In this document: one piece after another, positions 1 through 6,164 of the stretch | How the letters are laid out: every line of letters starts with the position of its first letter | Numbering within the stretch: the stretch's first letter is position 1 | The notes under the pieces: generated by a model | Told to the model about the DNA's origin: nothing | Databases searched by the model: none | The model's input: the letters and a program-made list of their open reading frames with translations, nothing else | Assembly: GCA_913060665.1 (NCBI GenBank) | Contig: CAJXUY010000003.1 | Coordinates: forward strand, 265,363 to 329,362 | From: an uncultured Oleiphilaceae bacterium | Lineage (GTDB): Bacteria > Pseudomonadota > Gammaproteobacteria > Pseudomonadales > Oleiphilaceae | DNA length: 64,000 nucleotides | Direction of reading: 5' to 3' | Translations under genes and position numbers: made by a program

Positions 1-2
1 TT

Positions 3-743
3 CAAAATAAGAGCTGCGACCAATTCGACATAATATTACTAACCGTCAAAAGCGGTTCGACAGCTGATGTTCTAAAAGATCTTGAAGACTGGCTTAAGGA
101 TAGCGAAACGCCAATTTTATCTCTGCAAAATGGAGTGGACAATGAGCTGCTGATTGCTCAATATGTCGGCAGTCAAAGGACCATAGGTGGCCTTGCTGTT
201 CGAATTGGAGGCCATATTACGCAACCAGGTGAGGTCGAGGCAAAAGGTCCAGCGCAAATAATTTTCGGAAGTTGGCCCAACCACAAAAGCGAATCGATTT
301 TTTATACTACTGCTATTGAATCGTTTGCAAAAACTTTCAACGAAGCAGGCATCCCCACGCAAGTCAGTTCAGATATACGCTATGAACTATGGCGAAAGTT
401 GCTCATCAATAATGGCGTTAACCCCCTATCAGCACTAACCGGCCTTGATACCAGAAGCCTCACCTCACACTCAGTATTCTCTAAAAATGTCTATCGAATG
501 ATGCAAGAAGTCGCCTCGGTAGCCCATGCCGACCATGTAACGTTGAGCAAGCAGGATGTTGATGAAATGTTCGAGCTAATTAGTACCTTTGACGCCATCA
601 AGACATCAATGCTGATTGATAAAGAGAAAGGCCGCCCTCTGGAATTGGACGGAATTACTGGAGCGGTGCTAAAGCGAGCAGCCCAAATCGGTATAGAGCT
701 ACCCGTTTCAGAATTAGTGAATTCTTTACTGCAGAATAAGTGA
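3..743 (+). CDS. panE: 2-dehydropantoate 2-reductase (ketopantoate reductase), 5'-truncated by the window
   Basis: The frame is open from base 3, so the N-terminal Rossmann part lies outside the window. The visible 246 codons carry the ApbA/PanE signatures: a hydrophobic strand followed by VKSGSTADV, then LQNGVDNE, and a helical C-terminal half containing ELWRKLLINNGVNPLSALTG, which is the family's catalytic-Lys and dimer region. The protein is expected to reduce 2-dehydropantoate to pantoate with NADPH in the cytoplasm, for pantothenate and CoA synthesis. Some ApbA paralogues act on other 2-oxo acids, so the substrate is inferred. Apart from the cut start the gene looks intact. It is followed 36 bp later by an unknown gene on the same strand. 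Confidence 0.88.
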   Translation, partial: QNKSCDQFDIILLTVKSGSTADVLKDLEDWLKDSETPILSLQNGVDNELLIAQYVGSQRTIGGLAVRIGGHITQPGEVEAKGPAQIIFGSWPNHKSESIFYTTAIESFAKTFNEAGIPTQVSSDIRYELWRKLLINNGVNPLSALTGLDTRSLTSHSVFSKNVYRMMQEVASVAHADHVTLSKQDVDEMFELISTFDAIKTSMLIDKEKGRPLELDGITGAVLKRAAQIGIELPVSELVNSLLQNK

Positions 744-779
744 AAAATGTTAGATAGCGACTAAATTTAAGGTGTACAT

Positions 780-1244
780 ATGAATACTGAAACAACAGCA
801 GATTTATACGTAAAGCTGCTAGACCGGATACTCCAAGCGGGTGCAGACAACCTGCAACTAGTGACTGTCATTTATGATGAACATGGAAATGCGCTTTGCA
901 GTAAGAAAAAGAAAGGCACTACTGGAGCGTTTATCTTTAACCGAGTGGCCAATGGAAAAGTAAGAGCCTGCATCAATAATCAAGGTAAGCTGGATGGACT
1001 GCGTGGCATGTCTAACTTTGTTGATACTTGCAAAGTTATGACATTGGAAATATTGCCTTGCCTACTATTTGGAAAGGATTGTAAGGTCAAAGGTGTGGTT
1101 AAATATAAGATTGAGAACCACAACTTGTCAGGTTATATCGCGGTAAGTGGTGCGGCTACTGCAGAGCTCGATGTCGAAGCAATCAAAGGGGGGTTAATTG
1201 ATTACCCACAGGATTCCAATGGAGTGTACTTAATTGATAAGTAA
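780..1244 (+). CDS. Conserved-looking hypothetical protein, 154 aa
   Basis: I do not recognise this protein. It starts at an ATG preceded by an AAGGTG ribosome-binding site and lies 36 bp after panE on the same strand, so the two may be co-transcribed. The sequence is soluble, without a signal peptide or membrane segment. It has alternating beta-like stretches (LQLVTVIYDEHGNALCSKKK, GYIAVSGAATAELDVEAIKG) and five cysteines, none arranged as a metal-binding pair. The normal start, clean stop and absence of overlap support a real gene. No function is proposed. Confidence 0.6.
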   Translation: MNTETTADLYVKLLDRILQAGADNLQLVTVIYDEHGNALCSKKKKGTTGAFIFNRVANGKVRACINNQGKLDGLRGMSNFVDTCKVMTLEILPCLLFGKDCKVKGVVKYKIENHNLSGYIAVSGAATAELDVEAIKGGLIDYPQDSNGVYLIDK

Positions 1245-1271
1245 CTCCAATCATTAAAATCACCCTGAAAA

Positions 1272-2048
1272 TCAAATAATTGCACCTGAATTCAACCGTA
1301 ACTGCAACCGATCAGTACTAATTAAGAAAGCCGGTTTTGCATTATCAATACCTAGTGACGCAAGTCGCTGAGCCATCGGATGACTTTTGTTGCCCAATGT
1401 AGCTTTTATTGAACCAGCTAAGCTCAATTTACCTTTAGACCGAATATTAACTAATGCACGTAGCATTTCGTCGTTGTAGTTTGAGTAAAGAGCCAAATCA
1501 ATGACCGAACAAGGAATGCCGAGACCAAAGCTGCCTTCAAGTTTTACTATGGGCTCTTTGCCTTCTGGGCTATATACGGTACCACTAAAATCCCGTTTAT
1601 TTAGGTCGAAATCTATGCCTGTGACGAATTTTGGGAGACCCCAAATTTCTTTTCCAGCTGCACACGCCGCAGGAGTTGTAACAGGAAGATCGATGATATA
1701 TAAGCCAATTTCCGTTTTGTCGAGATCTTTCATTAGCGATAGCAGTGGAAATCTGGGTACTTTAGCACCTTTAGGTAGGACGGCGATGGCGACACCAACT
1801 TCGTTGTAACTCCCAATAGAGGTTTCGCGATACTCATAGAAAGAAATCCCCGCGAGCGCCTTACCGCCGAAACTAACAACGTCTAAATCAGCTTGAACGA
1901 GAGGCTTTGCTTTCTCTAGGTCAACCCAGAAAAAAGCCATCACCTGTGACGAGTCATAATACATTATAGGCATTTCAACATCGCCTTCTGATGTCTTCAC
2001 TGTGTTTCTTGGATATTGAAAAAACGGATCTGAATTCCATGTACTCAT
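1272..2048 (-). CDS. Acetoacetate decarboxylase-like (ADC superfamily) protein
   Basis: This 258-aa protein has the length and core motif of the acetoacetate decarboxylase superfamily. The stretch AAGKEIWGLPKF aligns with the AVGRELSAYPKK active-site segment of clostridial ADC. Lys140 occupies the Schiff-base lysine position, while the second lysine that tunes its pKa is replaced by Phe141. The family decarboxylates beta-keto acids or catalyses related aldol and dehydratase chemistry. The Phe substitution makes classic acetoacetate decarboxylation uncertain. It is monocistronic, convergent with the upstream hypothetical gene (27 bp apart) and divergent from an AraC regulator 584 bp away, which could control it. 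The superfamily call is firm and the substrate is unknown. Confidence 0.8.
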   Translation of the reverse strand: MSTWNSDPFFQYPRNTVKTSEGDVEMPIMYYDSSQVMAFFWVDLEKAKPLVQADLDVVSFGGKALAGISFYEYRETSIGSYNEVGVAIAVLPKGAKVPRFPLLSLMKDLDKTEIGLYIIDLPVTTPAACAAGKEIWGLPKFVTGIDFDLNKRDFSGTVYSPEGKEPIVKLEGSFGLGIPCSVIDLALYSNYNDEMLRALVNIRSKGKLSLAGSIKATLGNKSHPMAQRLASLGIDNAKPAFLISTDRLQLRLNSGAII

Positions 2049-2632
2049 AGTTATGCTTCTACCTTATAGTGATTGTCAGTATTCAGTAATTGACCTTGCC
2101 AGCCTTCCAGTAGCGACAGCCTGTTAAATTAATTAGTGCATTGTAAAATTCTGGTCAGACGACATATTTTAAATACACTCTACTCATGAAAACCACCATG
2201 ATCAGCAAGTAAGTCCACCAGCATTTCACAAACATTGTGTGCCAGACCTTTAGCATGACACTTGCTTAGCGAAGAATTTAACTGACTGGGGTTTCGTGAA
2301 TTAGCGGCTTCCTACCAAACCAAGCGTCTAATCGCACGCGTTTCTGCAATAATGGTAGCTAGCTAAACCTATACATATTGATGATTAAGTAGCGCCTAGC
2401 TCACCAATAGTAGCATCGAGCAAACTGTATTGCCTCTTCTCTTAATAGGGTGCTGTTTTTTGTTATTGCAACATGCTCGTAATATAGCAATAGTCACTCT
2501 AAAACCTATATACTTGCATAGGTCAATAAATGCATAATTTCGGACACAGGTATTAGTTTTTATTGCTGGAAATAACCTTTAATTCATGCCCGCAGGCTTT
2601 GCCGTTAGGCACATCATTAGGTATGTAGCGAA
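2049..2632. promoter_or_regulatory. Divergent intergenic region between the ADC-like gene and the AraC regulator
   Basis: These 584 bp have no convincing open frame on either strand. The AT-rich right half (about 2440-2560) contains an interrupted inverted repeat, CCTAT at 2505-2509 and ATAGG at 2518-2522. It is a possible regulator site for one of the divergent genes. I see no clear consensus promoter, RNA gene or mobile element. Confidence 0.35.
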
Positions 2633-3640
2633 ATGAATAAGTGGAACTTCACCCGTAATATAATGGGCGTTCGGGTACTGACGGATTTCGGAGAGAAACA
2701 TGGCGTCAGTCGCCAACAATGCATTGCCGGTTCAGGCATCAAAATTACTGATTTGGATTCACCTGAAGAAGTCGTAAGCGCCGAACAAGAACTGCGCACT
2801 ATTCGAAATTTGCAAGCTCTCTTACCTCATGTTTCAGACTTGGGTATACGCGTAGGTATGTGTTACCACTACACAACATTTGGCATGCTTGGGTACGCAA
2901 TAGCTTCGAGCCCACATGCGCGGGCAGCTTTAGAAGTTGCGATGCGATACTTCAATTTAACCTTTGCATTCTCGCAGTTCGAAGCGAGAGACACAGAGTT
3001 TGAAACTATCGTTGACGTCGATGTCTCCGGAGTACCTCAAGACGTTCAACACTTTATTCTTGAAAGAGACGCCTCTGCTCTTGCGACAGCACAAGTGGGT
3101 ATCAGCAATACAAACTCACTTAAGCGAATCAGGTTGCCGCTTCCCCTTCCTAAAGATATCTCAATCTACCAACAAGCATTTGGAGTCACGCCAGAATTTA
3201 ACTCCGATAAAGCATCAGTCATCTTAGATAAAGAGATATTATTTGCACCTTTTCCCCAATCCAACGCCTTGGTGTTTAAATCCTGTGAAGAACAATGCGC
3301 ACAGCTTTTAAAGCGTTATGAATCAAATATAGGTATATCAAAGAAAGTACGGAATATACTAGCGCAAGACATTAATACCAATATGGAAAATATCTCTAAA
3401 GACCTTTTTATGACTTCACGAACCTTACGTCGCCACCTTATAGAAGAAGGTACATCGTTTAGCGGAATAAAGGATGACGTACGCATGGCTATTGCTGAAG
3501 AGTTTTTGCTTGTTTGTCGTTTATCAGTTGATGAAACAGCTTATCGTCTTGGGTACTCCTCATCACAGACGTTTATCACCGCATTCAAAAGACTTAAAGG
3601 TACTACCCCGCACGCTTATAGAAATAAAATGCTCGGATAA
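2633..3640 (+). CDS. AraC-family transcriptional regulator (OruR/ArgR-like)
   Basis: This 335-aa protein has the layout of the PF12625 (arabinose-binding-like) plus AraC HTH group. The N-terminal sensing domain spans about residues 20-210. The C-terminal double helix-turn-helix (about 235-335) includes RNILAQDINTNMENISKDLF, MTSRTLRRHLIEEGTSF, and the second HTH LSVDETAYRLGYSSSQTFITAFKRLKGTTPHAYR. It should be a cytoplasmic DNA-binding activator answering a small organic ligand. It is divergent from the ADC-like gene, and the decayed SDR follows it. In this window an AraC protein of the same size (48308-49318) also stands beside a transport operon. The target is not evident; the ADC-like gene or the lost downstream genes are the obvious candidates. 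Confidence 0.88.
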   Translation: MNKWNFTRNIMGVRVLTDFGEKHGVSRQQCIAGSGIKITDLDSPEEVVSAEQELRTIRNLQALLPHVSDLGIRVGMCYHYTTFGMLGYAIASSPHARAALEVAMRYFNLTFAFSQFEARDTEFETIVDVDVSGVPQDVQHFILERDASALATAQVGISNTNSLKRIRLPLPLPKDISIYQQAFGVTPEFNSDKASVILDKEILFAPFPQSNALVFKSCEEQCAQLLKRYESNIGISKKVRNILAQDINTNMENISKDLFMTSRTLRRHLIEEGTSFSGIKDDVRMAIAEEFLLVCRLSVDETAYRLGYSSSQTFITAFKRLKGTTPHAYRNKMLG

Positions 3641-3692
3641 ACCGAATATACAGAGGTCGGATTATTCCAAAACAGTTTTAGGCTGGACATGA

Positions 3693-3820
3693 CTTTTGGA
3701 TCCTAATCAAGAATATGTTCAATGGGCGACGGCAGAATATGACGATGGTATGCCGGTTACGGTAAGTCTTTCCAAGAGGGTGACCTTATCATCCAGTTCG
3801 CACATTCGATTATGCAATAA
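3693..3820 (+). pseudogene. Unidentified decayed coding remnant
   Basis: Between the AraC regulator and the broken SDR there is protein-like sequence with no start codon and a frame change. One frame reads LLDPNQEYVQWATAEYDDGM from 3693. A second frame picks up near 3760 with YGKSFQEGDLIIQFAHSIM and ends at a stop at 3818-3820. The composition looks coding, but I cannot assign a family. It probably belonged to the same lost cluster as the SDR remnant. Confidence 0.35.
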
Positions 3821-3867
3821 CCTAAGAGCCTTTTAACTGAGTAAAATTTAAATGAGGAAAATGAGGT

Positions 3868-4260
3868 GAATTCGATGCCAGTAGCCAGATCAATCTCAAT
3901 CTGACGAGCTCTATAAACGTTGTAGCCGCTTTTATGCCTCATGTGAAGAGGTCAACTCAAGGTAACATTGTGCTGGTTAGTTCAGGGGTTGGATTATCCC
4001 CTGCTAGGTATGCTCCATTATACTCTGCAGCCAAAGCAGCAAAAGCAGCCATTCATAGCTTTGCTAAAAAGTTTACGCCATCAGCTAAAAGATAACGGAA
4101 TCTCAATTACGGAAGTTATCCCTCCTCTAGTTGATACGCCTGCTACCTAGCATGCTATTAAAAAGGAAGAGATGAAGTCTTGGTAGGGCAAACCAAATTC
4201 CTTCCGACAATCATGCGTTTGGCACCACGAACTGCTGAGAAATTGGTATTTTCATCCTAG
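3868..4260 (+). pseudogene. Broken short-chain dehydrogenase, paralogue of the gene at 54425-55162
   Basis: Translation in shifting frames gives pieces matching the intact SDR closely: FDASSQINLNLTSSINVVAAF, then GNIVLVSSGVGLSPARYAPL, then LRHQLKDNGISITEVIPPLV, and finally LVGQTKFLPTIMRLAPRTAE. Damage includes loss of the N-terminal NAD-binding half, a short duplication giving AAKAAKAA at the catalytic Tyr-x-x-x-Lys site, a frameshift near 4070, an in-frame TAG after VDTPAT (4147-4149), and deletion of the following linker. No functional enzyme can be made. It shows that part of the catabolic cluster was once duplicated here. Confidence 0.92.
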
Positions 4261-4300
4261 TTATCTTTCTGAATAAATAGTCTTGATACTCTCCAGCAAT

Positions 4301-4330
4301 GTCCGCCTTCGCGCGGACTTCGATTTTTTG
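4301..4330 (+). terminator. Rho-independent terminator after the SDR remnant
   Basis: GTCCGC (4301-4306) and GCGGAC (4313-4318) form a 6-bp GC-rich stem with a six-base loop, followed by TTCGATTTTTT (the run of six T at 4325-4330). It would have ended the transcript of the now-decayed SDR gene. The prophage target site lies 24 bp downstream. Confidence 0.75.
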
Positions 4331-4354
4331 TAAGCGCCAAACCAACCACACCCC

Positions 4355-4359
4355 TCTGG
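4355..4359. repeat. Left copy of the 5-bp target-site duplication (TCTGG)
   Basis: TCTGG sits directly before the first prophage base (T4360). The identical pentamer follows the last prophage base at 42788-42792. A 5-bp duplication is what MuA-type transposition leaves. Confidence 0.9.
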
Positions 4360-4477
4360 TGTGGGGGGGTGTTTAATTCTGGACAATCTCAAATTGGGTT
4401 AAAACTGATGAAACTCCCGTAATACGGGGCTTTACATGATTTGGTCGAAAATATTAAAAACGTTTACTTCTGGACAA
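4360..4477. promoter_or_regulatory. Left prophage end with transposase-binding boxes
   Basis: The terminal TGT is followed by a G7 run and then CTGGACAA at 4379-4386. A second CTGGACAA stands at 4470-4477 and continues into an ACGTTAATTAACC-like stretch. The right end has the same core in inverse orientation. By analogy with the Mu L1/L2 sites these should be bound by the transposase. Between them a short hairpin (CCCGT 4416-4420, ACGGG 4424-4428) could stop leftward transcription before the end. Confidence 0.8.
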
Positions 4478-4618
4478 AAAACGTTAATTAACCGGTGAAA
4501 ATGTCATTTAATTATGTTGATTCAGTGTTGAGAACTGTAGTTTAAATTGGATATAAAGACAACTTAAAACAGATTTGAAGCAAATTTAAACCAAATATAA
4601 GACAGCAAAACTACAGCT

Positions 4619-4846
4619 CTACTTTCTTATACCTACCTCCTTTCTGATCTTCTCAAAAGTGTTTATCAAAGATGAGCCCCGAACAACCTTAAATGAAAGT
4701 TCGTATCGTTTTCCGTTGCTCAAAGTGTATTGCACATTAACGACATCATCTTTTCTTGGCCACAACTTCAAGCATAAGTACCAACCAATATTGAATGACC
4801 CGATTGTGGCTAAGCCTAGAACTAAAATAAAAACAGCATTCGACAT
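4619..4846 (-). CDS. Small single-TM protein at the prophage left end
   Basis: This 75-aa protein has an N-terminal membrane segment (residues about 4-26, VFILVLGLATIGSFNIGWYL). A charged tail follows (QYTLSNGKRYELSFKVVRGS) that looks like a small beta domain facing the cytoplasm or periplasm. It is the last gene of the leftward series before the phage end. No family is recognised. Small membrane proteins at phage ends often act in superinfection exclusion or lysis control, but nothing here decides this. Confidence 0.55.
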   Translation of the reverse strand: MSNAVFILVLGLATIGSFNIGWYLCLKLWPRKDDVVNVQYTLSNGKRYELSFKVVRGSSLINTFEKIRKEVGIRK

Positions 4847-4864
4847 TTGTATACTCCCGTTTAA

Positions 4865-5074
4865 TTAAAAACCGACCTGAATTGATAGCCATAAACAAGT
4901 TATCGTGAATAACTTTGCTGCCCCGTCTTTCTCATACCACCCAACAAAGAAGAGGTGGACTTGCTTTTGGTTGCTGCCATCCTTTCGAGAGAATGACCAC
5001 AACTCATTGGCTATTTTGATTTGGGCAAACAGTTTGTTTTTTATTACCCAGCCACCTAGTTTTTTGTGCGCCAT
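4865..5074 (-). CDS. Small hypothetical phage protein, 69 aa
   Basis: Basic, tryptophan-rich protein (KKLGGWVIKNKLFAQIKIA, then HLFFVGWYEKDGAAKLFTI) with no recognised domain. It starts 5 bp after the stop of the upstream gene and lies in an unbroken leftward series of small genes. That spacing is the main support for it being real, because its length alone is not convincing. Confidence 0.45.
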   Translation of the reverse strand: MAHKKLGGWVIKNKLFAQIKIANELWSFSRKDGSNQKQVHLFFVGWYEKDGAAKLFTITCLWLSIQVGF

Positions 5075-5079
5075 TCCGC

Positions 5080-5337
5080 TTACCAGTCCAATACATTATT
5101 TGGCGGCTTTCTGAATAGCTGTTCATGGCCGCACTTCATACAAATACATGCTCTGCCTAAATATTTGCCCGAATCAGGATCTCGTTTTCCGTAACCTAAT
5201 GCTCTCCATTCAAGGTGCAGGCATCGTTCAACTACTATCCAGCCATACCACTTCTTATCCAGATGTACGCTTAGCCCTAGCCCTTTAAGCCTCTTAGCTT
5301 CACGTATGGCGCTGTCGTAACTAAAAAACATAGTCAT
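5080..5337 (-). CDS. Small hypothetical phage protein with a CxxC pair
   Basis: 85 aa. The N-terminal half (YDSAIREAKRLKGLGLSVHL, then KKWYGWIVVERC) resembles a small alpha/beta unit. The C-terminal part has CICMKCGHEQLF, whose CxMxC/CxxC cysteines plus the following His suggest a partial zinc knuckle. The family is unknown. It is part of the leftward accessory series. Confidence 0.55.
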   Translation of the reverse strand: MTMFFSYDSAIREAKRLKGLGLSVHLDKKWYGWIVVERCLHLEWRALGYGKRDPDSGKYLGRACICMKCGHEQLFRKPPNNVLDW

Positions 5338-5359
5338 CCTTAAATTATTCGTCCGAACC

Positions 5360-5545
5360 TTAACCCAAATTCGCTCTAACTAAGCAATCTTTGGCTTCTA
5401 GTAGCTTACGCAGGCCTGCTGCTTTTTCTGGGCTTTCTGGTAGGTTGGCGTCCATTACTTGTGCCAATTCACCTATTGGTTTGCTAATGGCTTGTAAGTG
5501 TTCTGGTAGGTGGTCGTATTTAAAGTGCTTCATAGAAGGTTTCAT
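5360..5545 (-). CDS. Acb2/Tad1-type hairpin-domain small protein (candidate anti-CBASS/anti-Thoeris)
   Basis: 61 aa, with GGAGAGG upstream of the ATG at 5545. The pattern YDHLPEHLQAISKPIGELAQ, a loop with LPESPEK, then GLRKLLEAKDCLVRANL is a helical hairpin. It resembles small phage proteins I know as Acb2/Tad1 hairpin-domain proteins, which end in similar 'KL.EA...A' helices. The founding members of that family bind and sequester cyclic nucleotide signals of CBASS and Thoeris defence. The match is from recalled family patterns, not a search. If right, the protein would work in the host cytoplasm early in infection or in the lysogen. Neighbours are unknown small genes, typical for anti-defence loci. 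Confidence 0.5.
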   Translation of the reverse strand: MKPSMKHFKYDHLPEHLQAISKPIGELAQVMDANLPESPEKAAGLRKLLEAKDCLVRANLG

Positions 5546-5549
5546 TGAT

Positions 5550-5678
5550 TTAGCCTCTCCAAGTAATTGTTATGCTGTCGTATAGCCAAAGAACGGTTTC
5601 AATAGCGCCCCATCCAACTAGACCGGACAGTGCCATTAAAAAAAGTAAGACCCCGCCCATTCCGTTTCCGTAACCCAT
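5550..5678 (-). CDS. Very small membrane protein, 42 aa
   Basis: Short frame starting MGYGNGMGGVLLFLMALSGL with an AGGAG ribosome-binding site just upstream. Residues about 8-32 form one hydrophobic segment, followed by LWLYDSITITWRG. Its stop lies 4 bp before the next gene's ATG, consistent with translational coupling. Single-TM peptides of this size can be holin-like or regulators of membrane enzymes; no family is recognised. Confidence 0.5.
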   Translation of the reverse strand: MGYGNGMGGVLLFLMALSGLVGWGAIETVLWLYDSITITWRG

Positions 5679-5692
5679 TTAGCTTCTCCTGT

Positions 5693-5863
5693 TTAGTTCC
5701 AGATACGTATTAAAAGACCCGTAGGCACCATTAGTGCCCCCACAAAAAACACTAAACCCAATACCGCCCATATATTTGTATATCCTTTTTTGGGCATGAT
5801 CCAAGCCATGAGTTGTGTGAATAAAACCATTACAACGCCAGTCATCATGATTTTAAAGCCCAT
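5693..5863 (-). CDS. Small two-TM protein, 56 aa
   Basis: Starts MGFKIMMTGVVMVLFTQLMA. It has two hydrophobic segments (about 5-21 and 29-47) separated by the turn IMPKKGYTN, and a short basic end, LLIRIWN. GGGGAG lies upstream of the ATG. The two-helix hairpin shape is compatible with a class II holin, but there is no sequence recognition. It is followed 14 bp later by the 42-aa membrane peptide. Confidence 0.5.
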   Translation of the reverse strand: MGFKIMMTGVVMVLFTQLMAWIMPKKGYTNIWAVLGLVFFVGALMVPTGLLIRIWN

Positions 5864-5865
5864 GT

Positions 5866-6030
5866 TTACAGCTCCCCACGGTTGATCAACGACTCTGGGT
5901 CAATACCCTTTGCGCAGGCTAGTTTTCTTTCGCCTTGACTCATTTGCTTATAGACCCGCTGCCAATACCAACGGCGGGCCTTTGTTTTTATTCTGGTTAT
6001 CAGCTGCAGGTTCAATATTCGTTTCATCAT
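5866..6030 (-). CDS. Small basic phage protein, 54 aa
   Basis: Highly basic N-terminal half (MMKRILNLQLITRIKTKARR, then WYWQRVYKQ) and a helical C-terminal part (LACAKGIDPESLINRGEL). No domain is recognised; it could bind nucleic acid or membrane. Its TAA is 2 bp before the ATG of the next leftward gene. It is the first gene of the leftward small-gene series, lying beyond the RNA element at 6071-6160. Confidence 0.45.
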   Translation of the reverse strand: MMKRILNLQLITRIKTKARRWYWQRVYKQMSQGERKLACAKGIDPESLINRGEL

Positions 6031-6056
6031 TCTTTAAACCCTGTTTAAAAATGGTC

Positions 6057-6062
6057 TATAAT
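6057..6062 (+). promoter_or_regulatory. Candidate promoter (TATAAT) for the RNA at 6071-6160
   Basis: A perfect TATAAT hexamer. The -35 at 17-bp spacing is poor (TTAAAC, 3 of 6 matches). Transcription would begin about 6069-6071, exactly where the closing stem of the RNA element starts. The direction is opposite to all neighbouring genes. Confidence 0.5.
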
Positions 6063-6070
6063 GGATATAT

Positions 6071-6160
6071 AGTTGGCTGAAGGCAGGAAAACAGGCTTCT
6101 GTCATCGGAGCGTTTTAGCGAGCCGATGTATGTGGGACATGCCGACCCACTCAGCCAACT
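6071..6160 (+). ncRNA. Candidate structured small RNA, four-way junction
   Basis: A 10-bp perfect closing stem (AGTTGGCTGA 6071-6080 with TCAGCCAACT 6151-6160) encloses three hairpins. They are GGCAG/CTGTC (6082-6086 with 6099-6103, one G-U), ATCGG/CCGAT (6104-6108 with 6123-6127) and GTGGG/CCCAC (6132-6136 with 6146-6150). It fills the gap between the gpF stop and the left-end small genes. A TATAAT box places its start at the first stem base on the + strand. The complement would fold almost equally well as the 3' tail of the leftward late transcript. It lacks tRNA consensus loops. The structure is seen in sequence; the function is unknown. Confidence 0.55.
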
Positions 6161-6164
6161 ACTT

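Noticed and set aside
3968..4150. Short separate gene
   Set aside because: It is a piece of the frameshifted SDR copy read partly out of frame.
6071..6160. tRNA gene
   Set aside because: The cloverleaf-like fold has a 10-bp closing stem and lacks T-loop and D-loop consensus bases and a normal anticodon arm.
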